The notes under the pieces are model-generated. The model was given only the letters and a program-made list of their open reading frames with translations, had not been told where the DNA came from and searched no databases. Made by a program: the position numbers and the translations under genes. This document shows positions 29,479 to 38,153 of a stretch of DNA of 64,000 nt, one piece after another. Source of the stretch: Acidobacteriota bacterium (lineage in GTDB: Bacteria; Acidobacteriota; Terriglobia; Versatilivoradales; Versatilivoraceae); assembly GCA_022826755.1 (NCBI GenBank), contig JAJDUG010000027.1:1-64000 (forward strand), in the 5' to 3' direction. The first letter of the stretch is position 1. Each line of letters starts with the position of its first letter.

Positions 29479-31227
29479 ATGAAGCGTTTCTTCGGGTTCT
29501 TGATATTGCTGGTGGTGTGCGGCCCTCAGGGCGGGCGGGCGCAGGAGGTGCTCTTCTCTCCGGGCACCTTTCCGGTCTATTCACTGGTGAGGCCGGCCAC
29601 CAATGAGGCTCTGGTGGTGGGTCGGGACTCCAGAGAGTTGTACGTGGTCAACCTGAGCAAGGCGGCTCCTACCTACAAGAGAATCCCACTGTATGTGGAT
29701 GGCAACGGCAATCCGTTCATGGATGGTGACGGCCAGCCCATGCCGGTGGTATCTCCCCTGGCGGTGGCGGTGAACGAAGTCACCGGAAAGGCGGTGGTTG
29801 CCAATACCGGGAGCGACAATGTCTCCATCGTCAATCTTAATCATGAGTGCCTGGCCAGAGACGATGACGATGACATTGACAATGAGTGCCGGGCCACCGA
29901 AGCCGTGGTTCCGATCGGAGGGGCCAAGTCTTCACCACGGAGCGTCGCCATCGACACCGAGAACAACATCGCCATCATCGCCCTGGTGAACGGAAACAGC
30001 GTGCAGTTGCTGGATCTGAATACCAATACCGCGGTGTTGCCGGCGCCGATCCAGGTCGGGATCAACCCCATCAGCGTCGCTTACGACCAGAAGAACGACC
30101 TGGCCCTGGTGGCCACTCACGGTGACGCCAGCCTGCAGATGGTCCGTTACAACCTCGAACGGAACATCGCCACCAGGGTGGGCAGCATCTTCCTGGGCAG
30201 CGGGCCCCTGGAAGTTGCGATAAGCGCCGAACTCGAATTTGCCGCGGTTGCCGTTGGCCCCGGCCGGGCCGTTGCCGTGTTGGACACCTCCGGCCTCCCG
30301 GCCACTCTGGCGGGCCTGGTGCCGTTGAACACCGCTCCAAGGTCCGTCGCCATCAACCCCAAGACCGGCCTGGTCGCCGCCCTGCTGCCCGAGACAAGAA
30401 CGTTCAGCTTGATGGATCCGGGCACCCTTCGCAAGATCACCACCCCGTCGATTTTCGTGGGTAACAATCCCCATCACATTTCCGCCAATCCCAACGACAA
30501 TACCCTTCTGGTGGCCAATCCTCACCGCGATGCCGTCGAAATCGTGTCCATGGGATTCGTCAATTACTATCCCCTGGTCTCGGACACCTCGCAATTTCGG
30601 ACCAATCTTGGAATCCGGAACCTGGACGAACAGGAAGCCACGGTTTCCATAAGCTGGGGGAATCAGGAGGGGGAGAGCAGCCGGGAGCGTACGGCCACGC
30701 TGGGACCTCGAGGTTTCCTGCAGATCAACCACGTCCTGAGGTTCGTGATGGGGGCCAGTTCAGTCACCGACACCTCCGGCTCGTTGCGGGTGATTTCCGA
30801 CCGGCCCTTCAACAGCTTTGTTTCCCTGATCGACAACCAGACCCAGGATCCCTCCATGCAGGTCGGGGTTGCCAGGGGTTCGCCCAAACTGCTGCTCAGC
30901 TCTTCCACCAACCAGGGACGTTTCCGCACCAGGCTGGTCATCATGAACCTGGGCAGCCTCAGCGCGGCCGCCCGGATTCGGGCCAGGGACAGGGAAACCG
31001 GCGAAGAGACCGGTTTGATGGGCGGCATCCAGATTCCCCCCAACGGTTTTCATGTAACCGACGATGTTTTCGGCGACCTCGGTCTGGGGAGCAGTTCCGG
31101 TCCGCTGGAGATCGATTCCGCCACGGTGCAGCCCTTGATCGCCGTGGCTCTGATCACCAGCACCGAGCGCACCGGAGGGTTCCTGGTGGCGGCCCCGGTC
31201 GATCTTCCCCTGGTCACCGATGAATAG
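29479..31227 (+). CDS. Exported beta-propeller (YVTN/NHL-like) protein
   Basis: Secreted protein of 582 residues, function unknown. Signal peptide (FFGFLILLVVCGPQGGRA). Residues 30-360 hold propeller-type repeats such as GKAVVANTGSDNVSIVNL, NIAIIALVNGNSVQLLDL and NTLLVANPHRDAVEIVSM. The last 210 residues form two beta-sandwich-like repeats (FRTNLGIRNLDEQEATVSI and FRTRLVIMNLGSLSAAARI). An acidic loop between two Cys (about residues 123-139, DDDDDIDNE) could bind calcium. It lies 37 nt after bamA and before skp, so it is probably cotranscribed with the assembly genes, an unusual position. The real start is ATG 29479. Confidence 0.8.
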   Translation: MKRFFGFLILLVVCGPQGGRAQEVLFSPGTFPVYSLVRPATNEALVVGRDSRELYVVNLSKAAPTYKRIPLYVDGNGNPFMDGDGQPMPVVSPLAVAVNEVTGKAVVANTGSDNVSIVNLNHECLARDDDDDIDNECRATEAVVPIGGAKSSPRSVAIDTENNIAIIALVNGNSVQLLDLNTNTAVLPAPIQVGINPISVAYDQKNDLALVATHGDASLQMVRYNLERNIATRVGSIFLGSGPLEVAISAELEFAAVAVGPGRAVAVLDTSGLPATLAGLVPLNTAPRSVAINPKTGLVAALLPETRTFSLMDPGTLRKITTPSIFVGNNPHHISANPNDNTLLVANPHRDAVEIVSMGFVNYYPLVSDTSQFRTNLGIRNLDEQEATVSISWGNQEGESSRERTATLGPRGFLQINHVLRFVMGASSVTDTSGSLRVISDRPFNSFVSLIDNQTQDPSMQVGVARGSPKLLLSSSTNQGRFRTRLVIMNLGSLSAAARIRARDRETGEETGLMGGIQIPPNGFHVTDDVFGDLGLGSSSGPLEIDSATVQPLIAVALITSTERTGGFLVAAPVDLPLVTDE

Positions 31228-31329
31228 ATTATCCTGGTGGCCCTTCAAATATAGTGAAAGGACTGGTAAGCTAGGGCCGTATCATTTGGGTTGAGCAATG
31301 CAAAAACAGTGATAAGGAGTCTGTGTGTC

Positions 31330-31899
31330 ATGACCAGGAAGCATCGAGGGATCACCGCGTTATTGCCTGTTCTTCTGCTTGGACTGATCGGTCCATCGCA
31401 GATCCGCGGCCAGGAGATGGTAAAGGTGGGAGTCATCCAGATAGACCGCGCCATCTTCGAGTCGGAGGAGGGGAAGGCCGCGATGGCCGATCTTCAGAAG
31501 AAAGTGGATGCCAAGCAGGAGGAGTTCGCCAAGCAGCAGAAGGAAATCCAGGATCTGCAGGGCCAGATTCAACGTCAGGGAGCCACCTTGAACCAGGAGG
31601 CGCAAGCGGCCCTCGCCAGGAACCTGGAAAGAAAGCAGATTTCTTTCCAGCGGGCTACCGAGGACGCTCAGCGGGAGTTCAATCAACTCCGGACCGATAT
31701 CTACAGCCGGATCGGCAGAAAAATAGCCGCCGAGGTTCAAAAATATGCGGCGGAGAACAACTTCTACCTGATTCTGAATTCATCCAGCCAGAACAGCCAG
31801 GTGCTGTTCAATGACAACTCGGTAGACATCACCTCCGACATCATCAAGCGGTTCAACCTGTCTCAGACCTCCCCCAGCAGTCCCGCACCTGCCCAATAG
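31330..31899 (+). CDS. skp: Periplasmic chaperone of the Skp/OmpH family
   Basis: Carries unfolded outer-membrane proteins through the periplasm to BamA. 189 residues: signal peptide ending near IRGQ, a short beta-strand body (VKVGVIQIDRAIFES) and a long coiled-coil arm from about 50 to 130 rich in Gln, Glu and Lys. A low-complexity Ser/Pro tail ends the protein. ATG 31330 follows AAGGAG; a TTG at 31291 is possible but lacks a ribosome site. Association with bamA two genes upstream is the usual one. Confidence 0.92.
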   Translation: MTRKHRGITALLPVLLLGLIGPSQIRGQEMVKVGVIQIDRAIFESEEGKAAMADLQKKVDAKQEEFAKQQKEIQDLQGQIQRQGATLNQEAQAALARNLERKQISFQRATEDAQREFNQLRTDIYSRIGRKIAAEVQKYAAENNFYLILNSSSQNSQVLFNDNSVDITSDIIKRFNLSQTSPSSPAPAQ

Positions 31900-31933
31900 T
31901 GGGTCGCGCTGTCACGAAGACAGTCCTTCCGGA

Positions 31934-31952
31934 GGGGGATGTCCTGTCCCCC
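31934..31952 (+). other. Small GC hairpin after skp
   Basis: Stem GGGGGA/TCCCCC with a 7-nt loop, 34 nt after the skp stop. It lacks a T tract, so it is not a standard intrinsic terminator, though it may protect or attenuate the transcript. The rest of the 288-nt gap to fabZ shows no gene; lpxD, which often stands here, is not present even as a recognisable remnant. Confidence 0.35.
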
Positions 31953-32132
31953 TGTTGCATCGGACTTCGTCCCCCACCGCATCAAATACGCCTGAGGCTC
32001 CGATTCTGCCACACCGCCCGAAGTAGGGAGTCGGTGTGATATGGGCGAAGCCCGCGTTCGAGCCGGTGGCGGTGAACACTGCACGGCAGCTCAACCCGAA
32101 CTCCCTTTCAGTCAAGAGTCCGAGGAAGCCTG

Positions 32133-32141
32133 TGCTATATT
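32133..32141 (+). promoter_or_regulatory. Candidate extended -10 promoter for fabZ-lpxA-lpxI
   Basis: TGCTATATT matches the extended -10 form (TGN then TATAAT, one mismatch), 46 nt before the fabZ ATG. No clear -35 is seen, as is common with extended -10 promoters. It would separate lipid A genes from the upstream bam genes. Confidence 0.4.
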
Positions 32142-32187
32142 CTCTTGCGCCTTCACACTGGGTGACATCAGACTCGGGGTCAGACCG

Positions 32188-32631
32188 ATGCTCTTGAACT
32201 CCAATCAGATACAAAAGATCATTCCGCACCGCTATCCATTCCTGCTGGTGGATGCCATCACCGAGCTGGAACCCGGCAGGAGAATCGTCGGCCTCAAGAA
32301 CGTGACCGTGAACGAACACTTCTTCAGCGGCCACTTCCCTGGCACTCCCGTCATGCCGGGAGTGCTCATCATCGAGGCCATTGCCCAGGTAGCAGCCGTC
32401 CTGGTGCTTCGCGAGATTCCGGATCGGGAAAAGAAGCTGGTCTATTTCTCCGGAATAGACAAGGCTCGATTTCGCCGGCCCGTGATTCCCGGGGACCGCT
32501 TGGAGTTGGCGGTCGAGGTGCTGCGGTTGAAACCGCGGCTGGGAAAGCTTCGCGGTGAAGCCTTTGTGAATGGGACCCGGGTGGCTGAAGCCGAGATCTT
32601 GTCCACGATTGTGGAACGAGGGAATCAATGA
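32188..32631 (+). CDS. fabZ: 3-hydroxyacyl-ACP dehydratase FabZ
   Basis: Dehydrates 3-hydroxyacyl-ACP in fatty acid elongation, 147 residues, hot-dog fold. Catalytic His49 is in SGHFPGTPVMPG and Glu63 in IIEAIAQ; the N-terminal IIPHRYPFLLVDAI is diagnostic. The start at 32188 gives the normal length; the reading frame is open further upstream but without family similarity. Its stop overlaps the lpxA start (ATGA), tying the shared hydroxyacyl-ACP substrate pool to lipid A synthesis. Confidence 0.97.
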   Translation: MLLNSNQIQKIIPHRYPFLLVDAITELEPGRRIVGLKNVTVNEHFFSGHFPGTPVMPGVLIIEAIAQVAAVLVLREIPDREKKLVYFSGIDKARFRRPVIPGDRLELAVEVLRLKPRLGKLRGEAFVNGTRVAEAEILSTIVERGNQ

Positions 32632-33404
32632 GCATTCACCCCACGGCGGTGGTGAGCTCCAAGGCCTCCCTGGGCGAAGCGGTGTCCATCGGCCCCTACG
32701 CGATCCTGGAAGACGACGTGGTTCTGGGAGACCACTGTCGGGTGGATGCCCACACCGTTATTCAAGGGCCAACCCGTGCAGGGGCGCACTGTCATTTCTT
32801 TCCCTTTTGCTCCATCGGGTTTCCACCCCAGGATCTGAAGTATCGGGGGGAGCGAACCGAATTGGTGATCGGCGACCACAATACCTTTCGGGAGTATGTC
32901 ACGGTCAATCGGGGCACGACCGGCGGAGGGGGACGGACGGCGATCGGGAATCACAACTTCATCATGGCCTACAGCCACATCGCCCATGACTGCTCCCTGG
33001 GAAACCACGTTCTGCTGGCCAATGCAGCCACGCTTGCGGGGCACGTCACGGTCGCCGACCATGCCACCATCGGGGCGTTTTCGGGGGTTCACCAGTATTG
33101 CAGGGTGGGCATTTACGGATTCGTCGGCGGCTACTCCGTCATCACCAAGGACGTCCTCCCCTATTCCAAGACGGTGAGCGCCAGGGAGGCCAAGAACTAT
33201 GGCGTCAACGTCATCGGCCTGGAGCGACGCGGATTCTCGGAAGATTCCATCAGGACGATTCGCGCCGCCTATCGCGTACTTCTGAAATCCGGACTCAATA
33301 CCTCCCAGGCGTTGGATCAACTCGAGCAGGAACTCGCTGGCCACCCGGAAGTACAGGCACTGATCGATTTCATTCAGACCAGCGAACGAGGGATCATCAA
33401 GTGA
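32628..33404 (+). CDS. lpxA: UDP-N-acetylglucosamine acyltransferase
   Basis: First step of lipid A synthesis: moves a 3-hydroxyacyl chain from ACP to UDP-GlcNAc. 258 residues of left-handed beta-helix hexapeptide repeats followed by a helical C-terminal domain. The catalytic-His region is NHNFIMAYSHIAHDC, and IGAFSGVHQYCRVG is also typical. Coupled to fabZ by a 4-nt overlap and followed by lpxI after 79 nt. Confidence 0.97.
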   Translation: MSIHPTAVVSSKASLGEAVSIGPYAILEDDVVLGDHCRVDAHTVIQGPTRAGAHCHFFPFCSIGFPPQDLKYRGERTELVIGDHNTFREYVTVNRGTTGGGGRTAIGNHNFIMAYSHIAHDCSLGNHVLLANAATLAGHVTVADHATIGAFSGVHQYCRVGIYGFVGGYSVITKDVLPYSKTVSAREAKNYGVNVIGLERRGFSEDSIRTIRAAYRVLLKSGLNTSQALDQLEQELAGHPEVQALIDFIQTSERGIIK

Positions 33405-33483
33405 GCCGGCAGCTTGTGACGCTCCTTCCCCATCCCCGGAACACTTGTGCCCGTTTCCGCCCCGAGCCGTCGGAGAGCTGTCG

Positions 33484-34383
33484 GTGAATCCAATGCCCCG
33501 CGAACAGCGAGCCCCCGACCCTCCGTCGGACTCGAGCACTCCCCGCAAGGAAGCCTTGATTCGGAACCGGCGCCGCTACGGCCTTATTGCCGGCAATGGC
33601 CAGTTTCCTTTCCTGGTGCTGGAGGCTGCGCGCAGCCTGGGCGTGGAGGTGGTGGTGGTGGCTATCAAGGAGGAAGCCTTTCCGCGAATTGCCGACTTGG
33701 GCTACAAGACCCATTGGATAAGCCTGGGCCAGCTTGGGAAGCTGATCGAACTGTTGAAGCGGGAAGGGGTCGATCAGGCATTGATGGCGGGTCAGGTTCA
33801 GCACAAGCAGATCTTCAGTTCCATCGTGCCGGACCGACGGCTCTTCAAACTCCTGATGAGTCTGGGTTCCAGGAACACCGACTCCTTGATTGGAGGGGTT
33901 GCGGACGTCCTGGAGCAGGAAGGGATCCGTTTGATCGATTCCACCGCGTTCCTGAAACCGCTGATTCCGGGGGCCGGGGTGCTGACCCGGCGGTCGCCCA
34001 GCGATTCGGAGATCAAAGACATTCATTACGGTCGGGCGATCGCCAAGGAGATGGCTCGCATGGATATCGGTCAATCGGTGGTGGTAAGGAACCAGGCCTG
34101 TGTCGCCGTGGAAGCCATGGAAGGTACCGACGCTGCCATTCGCCGGGCCGCCGGCCTTACCGGCAATCAGCCGGTCACGGTCATCAAGGTCAGCAAGCCC
34201 CGGCAGGACATGCGCTTCGACGTTCCGGTCGTCGGAGTACCCACCCTTCGGTTGATGGCCGAGGTTCGTGCGTCGGCATTGGCCATTGACGCTCGGAAAA
34301 CGCTGCTGCTGGATCGAATGGAACTGATCAGTGTCGCCGATCGGCATCGGATTGCCATCGTTGCCTTCGATCCCCAGGATTAG
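33484..34383 (+). CDS. lpxI: UDP-2,3-diacylglucosamine hydrolase, LpxI type
   Basis: Cleaves UDP-2,3-diacylglucosamine to lipid X, the step done by LpxH in enterics. 299 residues (DUF1009 family) with YGLIAGNGQFPFLVLEAA near residue 33, TDSLIGGVADVLEQEGI, and the C-terminal RFDVPVVGVPTL and ALAIDARKTLLLDR segments of the family. GTG 33484 is favoured by CGGAGAG upstream; ATG 33493 is nearly equal. A Pro/Ser-rich N-terminal stretch of about 30 residues is extra. It lies before a Gfo/Idh/MocA gene, as in delta-proteobacterial lpx clusters. Confidence 0.95.
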   Translation: MNPMPREQRAPDPPSDSSTPRKEALIRNRRRYGLIAGNGQFPFLVLEAARSLGVEVVVVAIKEEAFPRIADLGYKTHWISLGQLGKLIELLKREGVDQALMAGQVQHKQIFSSIVPDRRLFKLLMSLGSRNTDSLIGGVADVLEQEGIRLIDSTAFLKPLIPGAGVLTRRSPSDSEIKDIHYGRAIAKEMARMDIGQSVVVRNQACVAVEAMEGTDAAIRRAAGLTGNQPVTVIKVSKPRQDMRFDVPVVGVPTLRLMAEVRASALAIDARKTLLLDRMELISVADRHRIAIVAFDPQD

Positions 34384-34447
34384 GCCGGTTCGCGGGGAGC
34401 AGCGCCATTTCGGCCGGCGGGCTTGATGAAATCGAGTGGATCCGCCT

Positions 34448-35440
34448 ATGGACAAGGTCAAGGCAGCGGTCATCGGGACGGGCTACCTCGGAAGACAGCA
34501 TGTCCGGGTTCTCTCCCAACTGGCGGACGTTGAGCTCGTTGGAGTGGTGGACAAGAACCTGGAGACGGCACGAGCGGTTGCCGCCGAGTTTTCCACCCGG
34601 GCTTACGACAGTCACCGGGCTCTATCGGATCAAGTCTCCGCCGTGACTCTGGCCACCCCCACTCGGGAGCATGCATCGATCGGCATCGACCTCCTGGCCA
34701 GGGGAGTCGACGTGTTGGTGGAGAAGCCGATCGCCTCCTCGCTGGCGGAGGCCGATGCCTTGATCGAAGCGGCAAGTCGGCGCCGCCGCATCCTGCAGGT
34801 CGGTCACCTGGAGCGCTTCAATCCTGCGGTGTTGGAAGCCCGCAAGTTATTGACGACCCCCCTTTTTTTCGAAGTGCATCGTTTGGGGGTTTTTACCGCG
34901 CGCAGCCTGGATATCGATGTGGTTTCCGATCTGATGATTCACGACCTGGACCTGGTTCTGGATTTCGTCGCCAGCCCCGTGGAACGGGTGAGTGCCGTCG
35001 GCCTGCCCATTTTGACCGACAAGGTGGATATCGCCAACGCCAGAATAGAATTCGCCAATGGCTGTGTCGCCAACGTGACCGCCAGCCGGGTGAGTACCGA
35101 AAAGGTTCGAAAGCTGCGCTTCTTTCAGAAAAACCAATACGTTTCCCTGGACTTCTCGCGGCAGGACGTGGTGGTGCTGAGTGTCGAGAATCGACCGGCG
35201 GGTGAGCCCCCCCTCATTCTGCCTCGCAGGATCGAAACGGCAAGGACGGAACCGCTCAAGGCCGAATTGGAATCATTCCTGGAATCCGTTCGGACCCGGA
35301 GGCCGCCGGCGGTCTCGGCCGAGAGCAGCAGGGCGGCCCTGGCCCTGGCTCATCGGGTGGCAATGGAGATTGAGGAGCACGCCAACAGGCTCTCGCTGCC
35401 TCCCCGGCGGCCCTGGTCGGAAGCAGGTTCCGAATCATGA
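34448..35440 (+). CDS. Gfo/Idh/MocA family NAD(P)-dependent oxidoreductase
   Basis: Predicted sugar dehydrogenase of 330 residues with an N-terminal Rossmann fold (AAVIGTGYLGRQHVRVL) and the conserved VEKPIASSLAEADALI segment. Its place in an lpx cluster right after lpxI recalls GnnA, which oxidises UDP-GlcNAc at C3 for 2,3-diamino lipid A, but the partner aminotransferase GnnB is absent. Related genes of unproven role occur between lpxI and lpxB in other phyla. ATG 34448 is used; a GTG at 34436 is also possible. Its stop overlaps the next ATG. Confidence 0.85.
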   Translation: MDKVKAAVIGTGYLGRQHVRVLSQLADVELVGVVDKNLETARAVAAEFSTRAYDSHRALSDQVSAVTLATPTREHASIGIDLLARGVDVLVEKPIASSLAEADALIEAASRRRRILQVGHLERFNPAVLEARKLLTTPLFFEVHRLGVFTARSLDIDVVSDLMIHDLDLVLDFVASPVERVSAVGLPILTDKVDIANARIEFANGCVANVTASRVSTEKVRKLRFFQKNQYVSLDFSRQDVVVLSVENRPAGEPPLILPRRIETARTEPLKAELESFLESVRTRRPPAVSAESSRAALALAHRVAMEIEEHANRLSLPPRRPWSEAGSES

Positions 35441-36489
35441 AGAAGGACGAACTGCGTTGGTTGTTCTCGCCAGATTCCGAGGAGAAGTCCGGTCAGAGAA
35501 CGCGTGAAGCCTTTCTGATGTCGCTCCTGGCTCACCTGTCGGTTGTCCTCTGGGTGGCATTGGGTCCCGACATCCTGCCAAAACCCCCTCCCCCCGAACC
35601 CGGGGATCGGGACAAAGCCAAACGGCTGGGGTTTCTGGCTCTCCCCAGGGAATATGAGGAAGTCCTTACGGCGCCTCCCGCGGTCAGGCCGAAGGTTCCC
35701 GAGAGAGAGCGGATGCTTCGGCCCCAGCCCCCCAAGGTCAACTCCGAGGCTCTTCGGGTTCCGGTACCCGACCCCGGCCCCAGGGAGGCTGAAAAACCCG
35801 AGACCGCCGCACACTCCGAACCTCCGGACCCCGAGACCGGTTCCTCCGTGCCCCGACCCTCAAAACCGCGACCTCCCGACCCTCAACCGTCGTTGCGCGA
35901 GGAAGCCGATGGGCAATCCGCAGCGCGGAGCCCCGGGGAAACCGGCAGAATCGACTCAACCAGCCCCTTTGCAGCCGCCCCCGAAGAGAGGGCCCTCAAG
36001 TCGAACCTGAAGGATCTCTATGCAGGTTTGCGGCTCCCGGGAGGGACGGCGCCAGGTTCCGAGGTAGGTCGGGGCATCAGTAGCCGGCAAAGCAGGGGAG
36101 GCCCGGGCGATAGTCGGACAGGGGCCGACTTCGGCCGGCGCCAGCCGGACTTCTCGGTGGAGCGTCCCACGATCCTCTCGGATACCCAAGGGGTCAACTT
36201 CGGGCCCTGGTTGACGGCGGTCTATTACAGGGTTCGCAACAACTGGTACTCGGTGATTCCCCAGGTGTACCGCAGCGGGCTCAAAGGGGTGGTGGTGATT
36301 GTGTTCGACGTCCGGAGAAACGGCAGTCTGGAAGATCTGGAAGTCGTGCGCAGCTCCAACTTTTCCCCCTACGATCGGGCGGCGATTTCCTCCCTGAAGC
36401 TTTCGGAGCCGTTGCCCAACTTTCCCGAAGCATTCAAGAAGGATCGTCTCACCCTCCAGTTCACCTATCTCTACAACATCCGCCTCTAG
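35437..36489 (+). CDS. TonB-family energy transducer
   Basis: Envelope-spanning protein of 350 residues: a short cytoplasmic tail, one membrane helix (about 26-45) that contains the TonB SxxxH pattern (S29, H33), a long Pro/Glu/Arg-rich spacer (46-250) and a C-terminal TonB/TolA-like domain (YYRVRNNWYSVIP ... KGVVVIVFDVRRNGSLEDL). It should couple an ExbB/ExbD-type motor to outer-membrane transport or envelope stability. No exbB, exbD or receptor gene is near. It overlaps the preceding gene by 4 nt. Its TAG stop lies inside the left end of a MITE-like element. Confidence 0.82.
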   Translation: MKKDELRWLFSPDSEEKSGQRTREAFLMSLLAHLSVVLWVALGPDILPKPPPPEPGDRDKAKRLGFLALPREYEEVLTAPPAVRPKVPERERMLRPQPPKVNSEALRVPVPDPGPREAEKPETAAHSEPPDPETGSSVPRPSKPRPPDPQPSLREEADGQSAARSPGETGRIDSTSPFAAAPEERALKSNLKDLYAGLRLPGGTAPGSEVGRGISSRQSRGGPGDSRTGADFGRRQPDFSVERPTILSDTQGVNFGPWLTAVYYRVRNNWYSVIPQVYRSGLKGVVVIVFDVRRNGSLEDLEVVRSSNFSPYDRAAISSLKLSEPLPNFPEAFKKDRLTLQFTYLYNIRL

Positions 36490-36613
36490 CCCGCATTTCT
36501 CAACAGGACGCACCTGTTTTGATAGGGACTGTGTCTATTCAATACGTTGTGGGTCCCTTCAGGAAATGGCAAGACAAACCAGGGCATGCCCCCTGGTGAG
36601 AAATGCGGGCTAG
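36486..36613. mobile_element. 128-bp MITE-like element with 22-bp inverted ends
   Basis: The left end CTAGCCCGCATTTCTCAACA and the right end read inward on the other strand are the same over 22 bp with one mismatch. CTAG at both extremities could be a 4-bp target duplication or part of the inverted repeat. The 84-bp core has no coding capacity. The form fits a non-autonomous insertion-sequence derivative; no transposase gene is in the window. The left end contains the stop codon of the TonB-like gene. Confidence 0.75.
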
Positions 36614-36641
36614 CCGGTGGAATGGCTTCCCCTGACAGTCC

Positions 36642-36674
36642 TTGACATTCCTCGCCGGCATTCCTCAATATATG
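36642..36674 (+). promoter_or_regulatory. Possible promoter for trkA-trkH
   Basis: A perfect TTGACA (36642-36647) lies 129 nt before trkA. The nearest -10-like words are CAATAT at 18-nt spacing and TATATG (36669-36674) at 21-nt spacing, neither ideal. It is the only strong -35 in this gap. Confidence 0.35.
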
Positions 36675-36776
36675 TTCAGGGTGTGACACTACCTTTCAAA
36701 TCCGGAGAGTTGTGCTCGACTCCAACCAGGCAGACGTCTTGTTGCTGGTGATCTTCCCAAGACATTTCTCAAGGCC

Positions 36777-38153
36777 ATGAGGATCCTGATTGCCGGGGGC
36801 GGACAGTCCGCTTCGCTCGTTGCCACGCGCTTGATTCGCGAGGGTAACGAGGTGGTGCTGGTTGAGGAGAACCCGGACCGCTGCCGTCAACTGGAGGAAA
36901 CGCTGGATGCCAAGGTGATTCAGGGCAACGCCGCCAGCATACGTGTTCTGCACGAGGCGGATATTCGCAACGCCGAAATGCTGATTGCGCTGACCAGCGA
37001 GGATCAGATCAACGTCCTGGTTTGTCTGATCGCTTCGGTGGAGTCCGACGTGAAGTTCAAGGTGGCGAGGCTCCGCACACACGAAGTCAACTACTGGAGG
37101 AGAATTCTCCAAAGAGCCGGACTGCACATCGACCTGATCATTCACCCGGAGACCGAGATTGCCGACCGCATCTTGCGCGTGGTGCGCCTGCCCGGCGTCT
37201 CCGACGTGATCGACTTTGCCGAGGGTCGGGTGAAACTCTTTGGGATGAATATCGATGAGACGAGCTGGGTTGCCTACAAGACGGTCGAGGACCTGGACCG
37301 CGCCGGGCCGCCCAAGAATTCTCTGATTGCCCTTATATTCCGGGGGCAACAGGTCATCGTTCCGCATGGAGCCGAGGCTCTGAAACCGGGAGACCATGTC
37401 TACATCGTCACCACGGCCGACGAACTGGAGCCCGTGTGTCAGTTCATGGGGCTTCAAACACAGGAGTCCCTCGACCGGGTCTACATTGTGGGAGGCAAGC
37501 AGGTAGGCATCCGGGTGGCCGAATTGTTGGAACCCCGGGGTGTGACGGTAAAACTATTCGAGCGGGACATCGCCCGCTGCGAAAAGATTTCCCAGATACT
37601 TCGCAAGACGGTTGTCCTCCACGCGGACGGTACCGACGAATCGATCCTGGCGGAAGAGAACATCAAGGGCGCGGGAGCGTTCCTGGCCATGACCAACGAT
37701 GACGAGGACAACCTCATCGCTTCCCTGCTGGCTCGCAAGCTGGGTGCAAAAAAAGTGGTGGCCCTCATCAATCGGCTGAACTACCTCCCCATGGCGCAGC
37801 GTCTCGGCATCAATACGACCGTCAGCCCCCGCCTGGCGGCGGTCGACCGAATTCTCCAGTTTGTGCGCAAGGGTCGGGTGCTCTCGGTGACCACGTTTCG
37901 CGAGGAGGAGGCCGAGGCGATCGAGTTGATTGCGGCCGAAGGCTCCAAATACGTCGGCCGAAGCCTGCGAGAGGTCCGCCTACCCCGCGGCGCCATCGTT
38001 GGCGCCATCGCTCGGCCCAACGGCGAGGTGGTGGTCCCAAGGGGCGAAGCCACCATTCAGGCGGGAGACCGGGTCATCTTCTGTACCCTGGAGAGTACCG
38101 TTCCGCTGCTTGAGTCGGCCTTCCTGGCCGAAGCCCGAAGGGAATGGGTGTGA
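36777..38153 (+). CDS. trkA: Trk potassium uptake regulator TrkA
   Basis: Cytoplasmic NAD-binding subunit of the Trk K+ channel, 458 residues, built from two tandem RCK_N/RCK_C units. The first Rossmann motif is ILIAGGGQSASLVATRL and the second (near residue 238) VYIVGGKQVGIRVAELL. The second lacks the canonical second glycine pattern. The TrkA_C domains are near 145-225 and 375-455. It overlaps trkH by 10 nt. Confidence 0.95.
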   Translation: MRILIAGGGQSASLVATRLIREGNEVVLVEENPDRCRQLEETLDAKVIQGNAASIRVLHEADIRNAEMLIALTSEDQINVLVCLIASVESDVKFKVARLRTHEVNYWRRILQRAGLHIDLIIHPETEIADRILRVVRLPGVSDVIDFAEGRVKLFGMNIDETSWVAYKTVEDLDRAGPPKNSLIALIFRGQQVIVPHGAEALKPGDHVYIVTTADELEPVCQFMGLQTQESLDRVYIVGGKQVGIRVAELLEPRGVTVKLFERDIARCEKISQILRKTVVLHADGTDESILAEENIKGAGAFLAMTNDDEDNLIASLLARKLGAKKVVALINRLNYLPMAQRLGINTTVSPRLAAVDRILQFVRKGRVLSVTTFREEEAEAIELIAAEGSKYVGRSLREVRLPRGAIVGAIARPNGEVVVPRGEATIQAGDRVIFCTLESTVPLLESAFLAEARREWV

